DNA of 21,160 nt, from IMG/VR virus record IMGVR_UViG_3300042866_000578, positions 1-21,160 of that record. One strand, written 5' to 3'. The notes below the pieces were generated by a model. It was given only the letters and a program-made list of their open reading frames with translations. It was not told the DNA's origin and did no database searches. The position numbers were made by a program, and so were the translations under genes. Position 1 is the stretch's first letter. Every line of letters begins with the position of its first letter. The DNA is from a virus. Shown here in pieces: positions 1 to 8,187 of this stretch.

Positions 1-40
1 GCCGCGCGTGTTTTTCCGCAAAACGAAACGGCCTTTAGAC

Positions 41-502
41 ATGGCTAGACCAAGAAAACCAACCGCACTGAAAATCCTTCACGGCGATTTTGACAAAGAT
101 CCGCAGCGACGAAATCACCAAGAGCCACAGCCGTCGACTGACTCGCCAACATGCCCGAGTCAGTTGGGGATTGTTGGCCGAAACGAGTGGAGGCGTATAT
201 GTGCAGAGCTAGAAATGCTCGGGGTAATTTCTCTGGCCGAGCGGCCTGCTATTCTTCGGTACTGTCATGCGTACCAGCAGCATCACGACTTCGAGCGACA
301 GGCAAAGAAGGACGGTCGGTGGCAAGTCAGTGCGACCACAGGATTGATATCAGAGCATCCAGCCAGCAAGGCCGCAAGAGATCTGGCAAACCAGATGATC
401 AAGTTGCTTTCAGCTTTTGGGATGACCCCGACATCACGAACGCGATTAGCAGTTAAGGAAAAAACACAAGTTGACCCAGACGAAAAACTTTTCTTCGGAT
501 GA
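41..502 (+). CDS. terS: Terminase small subunit, P27 family
   Basis: Small terminase subunit, which recognises phage DNA and hands it to the large subunit for packaging. The N-terminus MARPRKPTALKILHGD is the signature opening of P27-type small terminases (Terminase_4), and the 153-residue length fits the family. The middle holds the expected helical segments (NEWRRICAELEMLG, then AERPAILRYCHAY). I chose the ATG at 41 because the family starts exactly there. An in-frame GTG at 8 would add 11 residues with no family support, but neither start has a strong Shine-Dalgarno. The 3' end overlaps the large subunit gene by 32 bases, so the two are probably translationally coupled. The window begins only 40 bases upstream, so its promoter is out of view. 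Confidence 0.88.
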   Translation: MARPRKPTALKILHGDFDKDPQRRNHQEPQPSTDSPTCPSQLGIVGRNEWRRICAELEMLGVISLAERPAILRYCHAYQQHHDFERQAKKDGRWQVSATTGLISEHPASKAARDLANQMIKLLSAFGMTPTSRTRLAVKEKTQVDPDEKLFFG

Positions 503-2057
503 GTTCTATTTCGACGACAATGAAGCGTTCAAGGTTAGTCGGTTTTTCAGCCAAATGCTCACTCATCCAAAAGGAGGGAGCGGAAAGCCAAAGCCGTTCA
601 TTCTTGAGCCGTGGCAGGATGAGTACGTTCGCAATTTGCTGGCATGGAAACACAAATCCACGGGACTCCGGAAGTACAGAACGACGTATTGCGAGATCCC
701 TCGCAAGAATGGCAAGACTACCCTAGCGGCTGGCATCCTGCTTTATATGCTTCTGGTTGATAAAGAAAACGGAAAGGAGGTCTATTCAGCGGCGACGACA
801 CGAGATCAAGCGGGGCTGGTTTACGAAATCGCTGCCGGCATGGTGTCTAACAATCCCATGCTGAAAAGCCGGTGTGAGCTGATTAAGTCGAAGAAGCGAA
901 TTGTCACAGCAGACGGATATTTTCAAGCCTGCTCAGCGGAGGCAGGGGCGGTTCACGGTAGCAATCCTCATTGCGTGGTCTTCGATGAGCTGCACTTGCA
1001 ACGCGATCGGGAAATGTGGGAGGCGTTTCACACTGGTTTCGGGGCTCGCTCTCAGCCGGTGTTCATCGCCATCACGACGGCAGGGCATGACAAATCAAGC
1101 GTCTGCTGGGAACAGCACGAGTACTCACGAAACATCATCAACGGGAATATCGAGGACGATAGTTTTTACCCGCTGCTCTTTGGGGCGGATCCAGAGGACG
1201 ATTGGACCGACGAAGCGACATGGGAAAAGGCAAATCCCTGTTTGGATATTTCACTGAATCGCGACTATCTAAAGGCGGAATGTAAACAGGCACAGGAAAT
1301 ACCAGGTCTCGAGAACTCATTTCGCCGCCTTCACCTGAATCAGTGGACCGAACAAGAAAGCAGACTGATTCCGATGCAGCAGTGGGACAAATGCGAGACC
1401 AGAGCACAGGTTGAAGAATTTGATGGGCAGGTGTGTTTCGGGGGGCTTGACCTGTCGTCGACCAGAGACGTGACTGCATTCGTTTTACTGTTCCCAAAAG
1501 CAGACGGCGTTCAAGTATTTCCGTGGTTCTGGATTCCAGAAGACAACATCAACAAAAGGGCGGCACAAGATCAGCGAGTCATTCGAGCGTTTGCGGATGC
1601 TGGCTATGTCGAAGTCACGGAAGGAAATGAGGTTGATGTGATGCACGTCGCGGCGCGTATCACTCAGATTTGCAGCCCGTTCGATCTTCGTCGCATTGGG
1701 TTTGATCCGTGGAACGCTGCAGGACCAACGCAGCGAATGAAAGAGTTGGGACTGCCGGAAGACGTGTTGGTTAAGATGCCACAGGGCACAGCAACATACA
1801 ACGAGCCGATAAAGCAACTACTTTCGATGCTCGGATCAGGGCGTTTTAAACACGACGGAAACAAAGTTTTGAGATGGATGGCATCAAACGCAGCAGGAAT
1901 GGAGGACAGCAATGGAAATCTGAAGTTTCACAAGGGCAAGTCAGGCGATAAAATCGATGGAATGACTGCACTAGGAATGGCCTTGGCGTTGTATATTTCA
2001 GAAAATCCAGAGGGTTCTGCATATAAGCAAAGCGGATCCGGCGTAATTTTATTCTGA
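471..2057 (+). CDS. terL: Terminase large subunit (ATPase/nuclease)
   Basis: Packaging motor and headful or cos nuclease of the phage, 528 residues, typical for the P27-associated HK97-like large terminase. The ATPase domain shows the adenine-side FILEPWQDEYV (43-53), Walker A PRKNGKTTL (77-85) and Walker B VVFDELH (169-175, with catalytic-type D172/E173). The RNase H-like nuclease domain shows GGLDLSSTRD (D327), FDPWN (D412) and DKIDGMTAL (D496), which give the expected acidic triad. The start is TTG at 471, preceded by AAGGAA at 455-460. The next in-frame ATG would cut off the conserved N-terminal FKVSRFFSQML segment, so the TTG is preferred. All motifs are intact. Confidence 0.96.
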   Translation: MTQTKNFSSDEFYFDDNEAFKVSRFFSQMLTHPKGGSGKPKPFILEPWQDEYVRNLLAWKHKSTGLRKYRTTYCEIPRKNGKTTLAAGILLYMLLVDKENGKEVYSAATTRDQAGLVYEIAAGMVSNNPMLKSRCELIKSKKRIVTADGYFQACSAEAGAVHGSNPHCVVFDELHLQRDREMWEAFHTGFGARSQPVFIAITTAGHDKSSVCWEQHEYSRNIINGNIEDDSFYPLLFGADPEDDWTDEATWEKANPCLDISLNRDYLKAECKQAQEIPGLENSFRRLHLNQWTEQESRLIPMQQWDKCETRAQVEEFDGQVCFGGLDLSSTRDVTAFVLLFPKADGVQVFPWFWIPEDNINKRAAQDQRVIRAFADAGYVEVTEGNEVDVMHVAARITQICSPFDLRRIGFDPWNAAGPTQRMKELGLPEDVLVKMPQGTATYNEPIKQLLSMLGSGRFKHDGNKVLRWMASNAAGMEDSNGNLKFHKGKSGDKIDGMTALGMALALYISENPEGSAYKQSGSGVILF

Positions 2058-2064
2058 GGTGGCT

Positions 2065-3669
2065 ATGGAATACGGTGTTACTCAATTCGTAGTCAACGCT
2101 ACGCCGGTCGGTCGCAACGAAGATCGAATGTGGAATCCTATGCCGTTCACAAACGGCGGCCAGTCGTCTGCTGGCGTGAAGGTTACACAGCGATCGGTGC
2201 TCGGGTATCCTCCTCTTTGGCGAGCCATTAACCTGATTAGTTCGAGCGTAGCGGGGCTGCCCTGTGATGTCTTTCGTCGTCAACGCGACGGCGGGAAAAA
2301 AGTGGACATGCGGCATTCGCTGCAGTATCTACTGGAAAAAAAGTCAAATCGATGGATTCACGCCTACACGTTCCGGCGAGCCATGACGGCCGTCGCTGCC
2401 CTGCATGGGAATTCATTTGCAGCAATTGACCGCATCGACGGGCGTCCTGCTGGCTTCATCATGTGGGACACGCAGAACACGCTGGTAAAGGTCGACAACG
2501 GGCGGTTGTGGTATGTGACTTACATCAACGGCAAGCCGGTTCGAGTTCCTGCGGAAGACATGCTTCACATTCGCGGATTTGGCGGTGATGGCGTCATGGG
2601 ATGGCCAATTCTGGAACTAATGAAGGACGCTCTCGGCGCAGGCATGGCGGCTCAGCAGTTTGCGGGCCGATACTTTGCCAACGGATCGAACATGAGCGGC
2701 CTGCTGATGGTGCCAGGCTCATTTAACGAGGAAAAGATTCGCAACACCATGCAAGCGTGGAACAGTATGCAGCAGGGGTTATCAAATTCACACAAAGTTG
2801 CATTGCTTCAGGACGGTGTGAAGTTCCAACAAATGACGATCCCAAACGATGCTGCTCAGTTTCTGCAGACACGCGAATTTGAAACGCGACAAACCGTGAG
2901 CAACATCACCGGTGTCCCTCCGCACATGCTCGGAGATTCCACACGCACTAGCCACAACAGCCTAGAAGCGGAAGGGCAGAGTTATCTGGATTACACACTG
3001 CAACCTTGGCTGCAGACTTGGGAGGCAGAGCTGGAAGACAAGGGGCTGACAGAAAAAGAAAAGGAAAAGGATTCGCACGTCGTCGAGTTCAATCGCGAGG
3101 CCCTGATTCAGATGACCTTCGAATCTAAGGTGAATGGTATTTATCGGCAGATCGAATCAGGCGTGATGACACGCAATGAAGGCCGCGCGCGACTGAATAT
3201 GCCGTCCACAGGCCCGGAAGGAGATGTTTTTTATCATCCAGCTAACTGGATGGTTTCAGGTGAGGAACCGGAACCAGCAACAGGAGCACAGCCTATGAAG
3301 GAAACGCCGGCCGAAGAGGACAACACGGAAAACCTGCTGCGGGCGATGGTGACGAGTAGCGTGACCGAGGCCCTGAAGATTGAGCGGGACCGTGTTGTTC
3401 AGCGTGCAGGGATGCAGGCGGCGAACTTCATGGGGGCAGTCAATGAGTTCTACGCCACGTGGACCGACAGAACAGTGTCTGCTTTGACGAATTCTGACGC
3501 TCGCCTGGCAATTATCAGCCATGCTGAAGAGTCGAAACGCCTTCTCAGTGACGTTCATAGTTGTTCCACGACATCGAGCCTCAAAGCAAATGTGTCTGAC
3601 GTGGTTGCGTCGTGGGATTCACGGGCCGACAATCTGGTGCAAAACCTCATGAAAGCGGTGCAAAAATGA
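2065..3669 (+). CDS. HK97-family portal protein
   Basis: Portal: the dodecameric ring at the capsid vertex through which DNA enters and leaves. The sequence follows the HK97 portal pattern: WRAINLISSSVAGLPCDVFRR near residue 60, the LHGNSFAAI segment, YFANGSNMSGLL, the tunnel-region QTREFETRQTVSNITGVPPHMLGD, and TSHNSLEAEGQSYLDYTLQPWL. GAGG at 2056-2059 lies 5 bases before the ATG at 2065. A GTG at 2059 overlaps that signal and would add only two residues. At about 534 residues it is longer than the usual 400 or so, because the C-terminal 130 residues after the P/E-rich GEEPEPATGAQP linker form a charged helical extension. It overlaps the protease gene by ATGA. Confidence 0.95.
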   Translation: MEYGVTQFVVNATPVGRNEDRMWNPMPFTNGGQSSAGVKVTQRSVLGYPPLWRAINLISSSVAGLPCDVFRRQRDGGKKVDMRHSLQYLLEKKSNRWIHAYTFRRAMTAVAALHGNSFAAIDRIDGRPAGFIMWDTQNTLVKVDNGRLWYVTYINGKPVRVPAEDMLHIRGFGGDGVMGWPILELMKDALGAGMAAQQFAGRYFANGSNMSGLLMVPGSFNEEKIRNTMQAWNSMQQGLSNSHKVALLQDGVKFQQMTIPNDAAQFLQTREFETRQTVSNITGVPPHMLGDSTRTSHNSLEAEGQSYLDYTLQPWLQTWEAELEDKGLTEKEKEKDSHVVEFNREALIQMTFESKVNGIYRQIESGVMTRNEGRARLNMPSTGPEGDVFYHPANWMVSGEEPEPATGAQPMKETPAEEDNTENLLRAMVTSSVTEALKIERDRVVQRAGMQAANFMGAVNEFYATWTDRTVSALTNSDARLAIISHAEESKRLLSDVHSCSTTSSLKANVSDVVASWDSRADNLVQNLMKAVQK

Positions 3670-4361
3670 AGCATAAAATTACACTTTCGCTGCCAAAACG
3701 CATCGAAAACGCGGTAAAAGACGAGAATTTTCGCGTGTTTTACAACGATTCCAGCGAGGAACTGGAGGTGTTTCTTTATGGCGTCGTTGGTGACGAATAC
3801 ACCGAATCAGACGCGGGAAGCATTTCCAGAATCCTTGCTGCCAATAGGAACAAACCGGTGACGATGCGGATCAACTCCGGAGGCGGGTTGGCGTTCGACG
3901 GGCTCGCAATTTACAACGCTCTGGCCGATCATAAGGGGCCAACCACGGCAATCATTGAAAGCCTTGCGGCATCGGCGGCCAGTCTTGCGGCGATCGGAGC
4001 CGACAAGGTAAAGATGTATAGCAACGCGACGTATATGATTCATGAAGGTATCGGTTTTGCTTACGGCCACATTGCTGAAATTAAAGAAACGCTCGAATGG
4101 CTGGAGTCATTCAACGCTGCGGCCATCACGACTTATGCGGAACGCACTGGAAAGCCGGAAAAGGAGATTGCAGCGGCGTTGCTCGGCGCGAATGGCGACG
4201 GCACGAAATACAACGCCACGCAGGCTTTAGAGATGGGATTTGTGGATGAGATTATTACGGCCGGCAGCGGCAAGAAGTCAAAGTCAAAGAACGAAACGGC
4301 AGTCGTGCAGGCCATGCTCAATTACCGAATTGCAAAATTAGGATTGACAAACCGCCGCTAA
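3666..4361 (+). CDS. Head maturation protease, ClpP-like (S14)
   Basis: Serine protease expected to remove the capsid scaffold domain during prohead maturation. From the ATG at 3666 it is 231 residues, with the ClpP fold signatures in order: MRINSGGGLAFDGLAIYNAL (substrate strand and helix), ESLAASAASLAA (nucleophile S103) and MYSNATYMIHEG (general base H126). The third catalytic residue cannot be assigned by eye. The C-terminus after GFVDEIITAG is a short basic tail. The start is chosen because ATG overlaps the portal stop (ATGA at 3666-3669). The longer open frame back to 3612 lies inside the portal gene. It sits in the canonical order portal, protease, capsid. Confidence 0.94.
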   Translation: MKHKITLSLPKRIENAVKDENFRVFYNDSSEELEVFLYGVVGDEYTESDAGSISRILAANRNKPVTMRINSGGGLAFDGLAIYNALADHKGPTTAIIESLAASAASLAAIGADKVKMYSNATYMIHEGIGFAYGHIAEIKETLEWLESFNAAAITTYAERTGKPEKEIAAALLGANGDGTKYNATQALEMGFVDEIITAGSGKKSKSKNETAVVQAMLNYRIAKLGLTNRR

Positions 4362-4372
4362 GCTGTTTACTG
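4344..4372 (+). promoter_or_regulatory. Candidate promoter for the capsid gene
   Basis: A perfect TTGACA (-35) at 4344-4349 is followed after 16 bases by TTTACT (4366-4371; 4 of 6 matches to TATAAT). It overlaps the last codons of the protease gene and would start transcription in the 169-base gap before the capsid gene. A separate promoter for the most abundant virion protein makes sense, but this is a consensus match only. Confidence 0.33.
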
Positions 4373-4455
4373 TCCACACATCAAGCCGTGATAGTATCAA
4401 GCGATGCGAGTCCGACACCTGCGATCTGAAGTGATAAGTTTCACGCCAGTCGTTT

Positions 4456-4482
4456 GCAGTTTTTCGATTTACGAAACACTGC
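4456..4482 (+). other. Stem-loop in the capsid 5' leader
   Basis: Inverted repeat of 11-base arms (GCAGTTTTTCG and CGAAACACTGC) with one T/C mismatch and the 5-base loop ATTTA. It lies in the 169-base gap between protease and capsid genes. A weaker second hairpin (GCCA/TGGC, 4481-4493) followed by a T-run overlaps just downstream. This could be a partial terminator, an mRNA stabiliser or a processing site. No Shine-Dalgarno is buried in the stem. Confidence 0.5.
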
Positions 4483-4530
4483 CAGCGGTTGGCGTTTTTC
4501 GTTGACCCTGGCGAAACAGGAATCAACGAA

Positions 4531-5976
4531 ATGACACTTAAGGAATTGCAGGCAAAGCGTCAATCCCTGCTAGATGACGCTCAGAAGATCATTGACGCTG
4601 CTGGCGATCAGATGATGTCCGACGAAGACGCAGTGAAAGTGAAGGCTTCAATGGATGAAGTCGACACCGTCTCAGCGTCAATCGACGACCTCGCCAAAAA
4701 GGCAAATGAGCAGACTGAGTTGCGAAACAAACTGCACGCTGCCAAGAGCAAGCCGGATAACCCAACGATCCGAGCCATGTTCAGTCAGTTTGGTGGCACA
4801 ATGGCACCTTCGCTGCCGCATGTCGGCAATGGCGTCTCTCAGCTTCCGCGCAATGTGAAGCGATCTGCCGTCAAGAACTTCAAAGGCGAAGTTGATGGCA
4901 TGGAAGCTCAGGTTCGAGCGTACCGATTCGGCATGTGGGCCATGGCCACTCTGTCGCAGCAGTCAGGCGGCCGGTTCCGCAATCAGCAGGCCGTGAACTA
5001 CTGCCTCGAAAACGGGCTGATCACCAACGCAGCGCACGGCGAAGGTGGATCCGATGCCACCGGTTCACACATTTTCGTGCCAGACGAATTCGGAACTGAC
5101 CTGATTCTGTTGCGCGAACAGTTTGGCGTGGCTCGCCGGCTGCTCAACATCGTGCCGATGTCCTCAGACACGAAAACAGAACCTCGCCAGTTGTCGGGAC
5201 TGACTGCTTACTTCGTTGGTGAGAATTCAGCCGGCACCGAATCGACCATGAGCTTTGACGATGTCACTTTGGTGGCCCGCAAACTGATGGTTCTCGCTCG
5301 CCTGTCGAACGAACTGAATGCCGATGCTGCAATCAGCTTTGGCGACAAGCTAGTCGGTGAAATCGCCTACGCCTTTGCCAATAAGGAAGACGAGTGTGTG
5401 TTCAACGGCACCGGAACAAGCACTTACGGCCACATCACCGGCATCCGCACTCGGCTGGATGAACTGACGGCCGGAACGGCTCCGGGGCTCACTCTCGGAG
5501 CAGGTAACGCCTATGCTGAACTGACGCTCGCCAACTTCCAGAGCGTTGTGGGTTCGCTTCCGCAGTACGCAGACCGTCCGGGTGCTGGTTGGGTGTGTCA
5601 CAAGACGTTCGCTCACACAGTCATGCAGCGGTTGGCATTGGCGGCCGGTGGATCAACGGCAACGGAAATCATCAACGGCATCCCGACGCTGATGTTCCTT
5701 GGCTATCCAGTCACGATCAGCCAAGTGTTTCCATCTGTGGAAGCAAACAGTCAAATCCCCGTCATCTTCGGTGACTTGTCACTGGGAGCCATGTTTGGAG
5801 ACCGTGGACAGGAAACAATCGCATTCTCCACTGAGGCAACCGTCGGCGGTGAGTCCATGTGGGAACGGGATCAGATCGGCGTCCGCGGCACGGAGCGTTT
5901 CGACGCTGTTGTGCATGACTACGGCAGCAACTCTGTCGCCGGCCCGATCGTGGGCTTGGAAATGGCTGGCAGCTAA
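4531..5976 (+). CDS. Major capsid protein, HK97 fold
   Basis: Main shell protein of the head, 481 residues. Residues 1 to about 75 are a charged helical scaffold-type domain (MTLKELQAKRQSLLDDAQK onward, coiled-coil pattern), as in HK97 gp5, normally removed by the neighbouring protease. The folded part shows typical landmarks: HIFVPDEFGTDLILLREQFGVARRLLNIVPM, a SFDDVTLVARKLMVLARLSNEL strand-helix, the FNGTGTSTYGHITGI loop, INGIPTLMFLGYPVTISQ and VGGESMWERDQIGVRGTERFDAVVHD near the end. The ATG at 4531 has AGGA at 4518-4521. An in-frame TTG at 4489 would run through the leader hairpins and is not preferred. No cross-linking residues can be assigned by eye. Confidence 0.95.
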   Translation: MTLKELQAKRQSLLDDAQKIIDAAGDQMMSDEDAVKVKASMDEVDTVSASIDDLAKKANEQTELRNKLHAAKSKPDNPTIRAMFSQFGGTMAPSLPHVGNGVSQLPRNVKRSAVKNFKGEVDGMEAQVRAYRFGMWAMATLSQQSGGRFRNQQAVNYCLENGLITNAAHGEGGSDATGSHIFVPDEFGTDLILLREQFGVARRLLNIVPMSSDTKTEPRQLSGLTAYFVGENSAGTESTMSFDDVTLVARKLMVLARLSNELNADAAISFGDKLVGEIAYAFANKEDECVFNGTGTSTYGHITGIRTRLDELTAGTAPGLTLGAGNAYAELTLANFQSVVGSLPQYADRPGAGWVCHKTFAHTVMQRLALAAGGSTATEIINGIPTLMFLGYPVTISQVFPSVEANSQIPVIFGDLSLGAMFGDRGQETIAFSTEATVGGESMWERDQIGVRGTERFDAVVHDYGSNSVAGPIVGLEMAGS

Positions 5977-6000
5977 TTTGCTGACAGCGGCCTGACTGCG

Positions 6001-6022
6001 GAGGGTTCGACGTGAACCCTTC
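6001..6022 (+). terminator. Hairpin after the capsid gene
   Basis: AGGGTTC (6002-6008) pairs perfectly with GAACCCT (6014-6020) around the loop GACGT, with a further G-T pair outside. The following GTGTTTC is only modestly T-rich, so this may be a leaky terminator, or a 3'-end stabiliser that sets a step-down in expression between the capsid gene and the genes after it. Confidence 0.45.
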
Positions 6023-6056
6023 GTGTTTCTGAAAACAATCCCAAAGGGGAAACAAT

Positions 6057-6479
6057 ATGATTCGAGAACGATTGGTGAATGACTCGCTGCTGATCTCTCC
6101 GCGATCGCAAACGAACACGCAGACGAATACAGCAAATCTTGACACCAAGGGGGCAAACTACGCCACCATTCGTGTCGCGTTTGCCAGTGAGCTGAACACG
6201 AACGCCGTTGGGCCTACGCTTGTTCTGTCACATTCTGACGACACGGTAGTGACGAATTTTGCAACGCTTGACACACAAACAGGCTTGGATTTGACTGCCG
6301 CGCGTGAAGTGCATTACGGCGTCGACCTGCGAGGCAAAAAGCGATACCTGCGACTGGCCGTCACCACAGCAACTGCGACCAACGACAATGTCACGTTTGC
6401 CGCAGTGGCAACACTCAGCGACCTCGAGAATTCTCCGAACGGAACGACCAGTGTGGCTGACACGACAGTGTTTGTGTAA
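6057..6479 (+). CDS. Small capsid-associated protein, possibly decoration protein
   Basis: A 140-residue protein with a strong Shine-Dalgarno (AAAGGGG, 7 bases before the ATG). The predicted content is all beta: alternating hydrophobic strands such as YATIRVAFASEL, PTLVLSHSDDT and the closing RGKKRYLRLAVTTATA followed by VTFAAVATLSD. The overall pattern (an N-terminal T/N-rich strand, a middle DDTVVTNF turn and a basic KKRYLRLAV strand) resembles small proteins placed directly after the major capsid gene in many siphophages, some of which are head decoration or cement proteins. That assignment rests on position and fold impression, not on a recognised motif. The stop overlaps the next start by one base (TAATG). 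Confidence 0.55.
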   Translation: MIRERLVNDSLLISPRSQTNTQTNTANLDTKGANYATIRVAFASELNTNAVGPTLVLSHSDDTVVTNFATLDTQTGLDLTAAREVHYGVDLRGKKRYLRLAVTTATATNDNVTFAAVATLSDLENSPNGTTSVADTTVFV

Positions 6480-7069
6480 TGAGCGGAAGCACGATCAATT
6501 ACGAGGCTGTCGCACCTTGGATGCAAGGGAAAGCCTTTAACGTCTACACACAATTTGGTGAGGACGGATTGATCGCGTTTGCGCTTGATAAAATTGGACC
6601 GAAAAACCGTCACTGCTTTGAAATTGGAGCAGCTGACGGTCGGTTCTTTTCCAATACATTACGACTTCGCGAACTTGGCTGGTATGCGGTGCTGATTGAG
6701 GCCGACCAGCGGCACTTTAACAAACTGCAGGCTGAATTCGGGCAGCAGTCAGCGTGCATTTTCGGAACGTGCGGTGACCTGGATGACATGCTCATTCGAA
6801 CCACAATCAACCGCACGCCTGACCTCGGAATTATCGACATTGACGGACAGGACTATTGGCTTTGGCACGACATGGTTGAAATCAGGCCGCGAGTCATGCT
6901 CGTGGAAATCAGCACGCAGGGCCGATCAATGCCAGTTCCTTTGCGTGGCGAGCCATACCCGGCACAGGCCGGACTTGAACAAATAACGCAGCTTGGAGCC
7001 TCAAAAGGTTACACGCTCGTCGCAACAACTTACTGCAACGCTCTTTTTATAGAAAACTCATGTCTCTGA
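6479..7069 (+). CDS. FkbM-like SAM-dependent methyltransferase
   Basis: Putative methyltransferase of 196 residues. The early QFGEDGLIAFALDKIG is followed by the SAM-binding motif I CFEIGAADG (46-54), then SNTLRLRELGWYAVLIEAD, the second acidic strand of the Rossmann fold. DLGIIDIDGQDYWLW (115-129) and PRVMLVEIS complete a pattern seen in FkbM-type and related enzymes that often O-methylate sugars. The substrate is unknown. The gene sits inside the head module, directly before a methyltransferase-glycosyltransferase fusion that it overlaps by 10 bases. The two are therefore likely co-translated and may act on the same glycan. It could also methylate something other than a sugar. The class is fairly certain, the substrate is not. 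Confidence 0.72.
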   Translation: MSGSTINYEAVAPWMQGKAFNVYTQFGEDGLIAFALDKIGPKNRHCFEIGAADGRFFSNTLRLRELGWYAVLIEADQRHFNKLQAEFGQQSACIFGTCGDLDDMLIRTTINRTPDLGIIDIDGQDYWLWHDMVEIRPRVMLVEISTQGRSMPVPLRGEPYPAQAGLEQITQLGASKGYTLVATTYCNALFIENSCL

Positions 7070-8187
7070 AACTGAACATCGGTGCTGGCTCAACTGTTAT
7101 TCCCGGATTCACCCCGATCGACCGCAAGTTCGGTTCGGAGGCGTTTCCGTTGCAGTACGCCGACAATTCCGTGGATGAGATCAGAGCCTCGCACATCCTC
7201 GAGCACTTCAGCTTTGCGGACGCCCAGGAAGCCCTAAAGGAATGGACGCGAGTTCTGAAGCCCGGCGGACGTATTCGGCTGGCGGTTCCAGACATTGAGG
7301 CGAAGGAAAAGGCAGATCCGGACGAGTGGCCATTTATTATCATGGGCGGACAAACTGACGACAACGACTTTCATAAATCAGCATGGAACGAAACACGCCT
7401 ACGGGCTCACATGGAGCACTTCGGACTGCAAAGCGTCAAGCGATGGGAATCGCCAAACACAGACACGGCGGCTCATCCATGCTCATTGAATTTAGAGGGC
7501 GTGAAGCCAGCGGCAGCCGCCAAGAAAGCATTGACCGTAAAAGTCGGTGCGTATTTGACTCTTCCGCGTTACGAAGCGGTCGCAGCCAGAACGATCATTG
7601 AGCAAGCTTTGAAGCCACATAAGATTGACCTCACGACAACGCAAGGCGTGTTCTGGGGCCAGTGTATGCAACGCATGTTTCAAGACGCTGTCGACAAAAA
7701 CATCGACTGGATTCTGTCACTGGATTCAGACAGCCTTTTTAATCAAAAGCATATTTCCGATTTGTTCGCGCTGTTTGCGGCGAATCCACAGATCGACGCT
7801 TTGGCAGCTTTGCAGTGTCGACGCGGCGGAAAGTATCCGCTGATGACGACTGGCACCGGCGTGCAGGATGAACACGTACAAGTCGACGGCCGGCCGATCA
7901 AGGCGACAACGGCTCATTTTGGCCTCACGCTCATTCGCGTCAATTCATTGCGTGATGTGAAGAAGCCATGGTTCTGGTCGCAGCATGATGAAAGCGGCAA
8001 CTGGTCAGATAACAAGCTCGATGATGATATTTGGTTCTGGCATCAGTGGCGACTGGCCGGCAAGACGATTTACGTGGCTCCTTCAGTGTCGATCGGGCAT
8101 CTAGAAGAAACAGTTGCGATGTTCGATTCAGACTTGCAACCCAAGCACATCTACGTGCATGAATGGCGAAAGGAAAACGGGCTGTGA
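7060..8187 (+). CDS. Bifunctional methyltransferase-glycosyltransferase fusion
   Basis: A 375-residue two-domain protein. Residues 1 to about 130 are a class I methyltransferase: LNIGAG (5-10) is motif I, SHILEHF (44-50) the post-motif, and VLKPGGRIRLAVPD (65-78) the Methyltransf_11 strand. Residues about 157-375 are a GT-A glycosyltransferase: VGAYLTLPRYE start, WILSLDSDSLF with the metal-binding DSD (222-224), and LDDDIWFWHQWRLAGKTIYVAPSVSIGH (320-347), which matches the catalytic-base and late-His region of GT2-like enzymes. An Ala/Lys linker (150-157) joins them. The methyltransferase half is short and lacks much of a usual C-terminal substrate domain. It overlaps its neighbours by 10 bases upstream and by GTGA downstream. 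It likely adds a sugar and methylates it, or acts on paired substrates. Confidence 0.78.
   Translation: MSLKLNIGAGSTVIPGFTPIDRKFGSEAFPLQYADNSVDEIRASHILEHFSFADAQEALKEWTRVLKPGGRIRLAVPDIEAKEKADPDEWPFIIMGGQTDDNDFHKSAWNETRLRAHMEHFGLQSVKRWESPNTDTAAHPCSLNLEGVKPAAAAKKALTVKVGAYLTLPRYEAVAARTIIEQALKPHKIDLTTTQGVFWGQCMQRMFQDAVDKNIDWILSLDSDSLFNQKHISDLFALFAANPQIDALAALQCRRGGKYPLMTTGTGVQDEHVQVDGRPIKATTAHFGLTLIRVNSLRDVKKPWFWSQHDESGNWSDNKLDDDIWFWHQWRLAGKTIYVAPSVSIGHLEETVAMFDSDLQPKHIYVHEWRKENGL

Noticed and set aside
345-352. TGATATCA inside terS as another operator
   Set aside because: It is a single copy in coding sequence with no promoter next to it, and an 8-base match can occur by chance.
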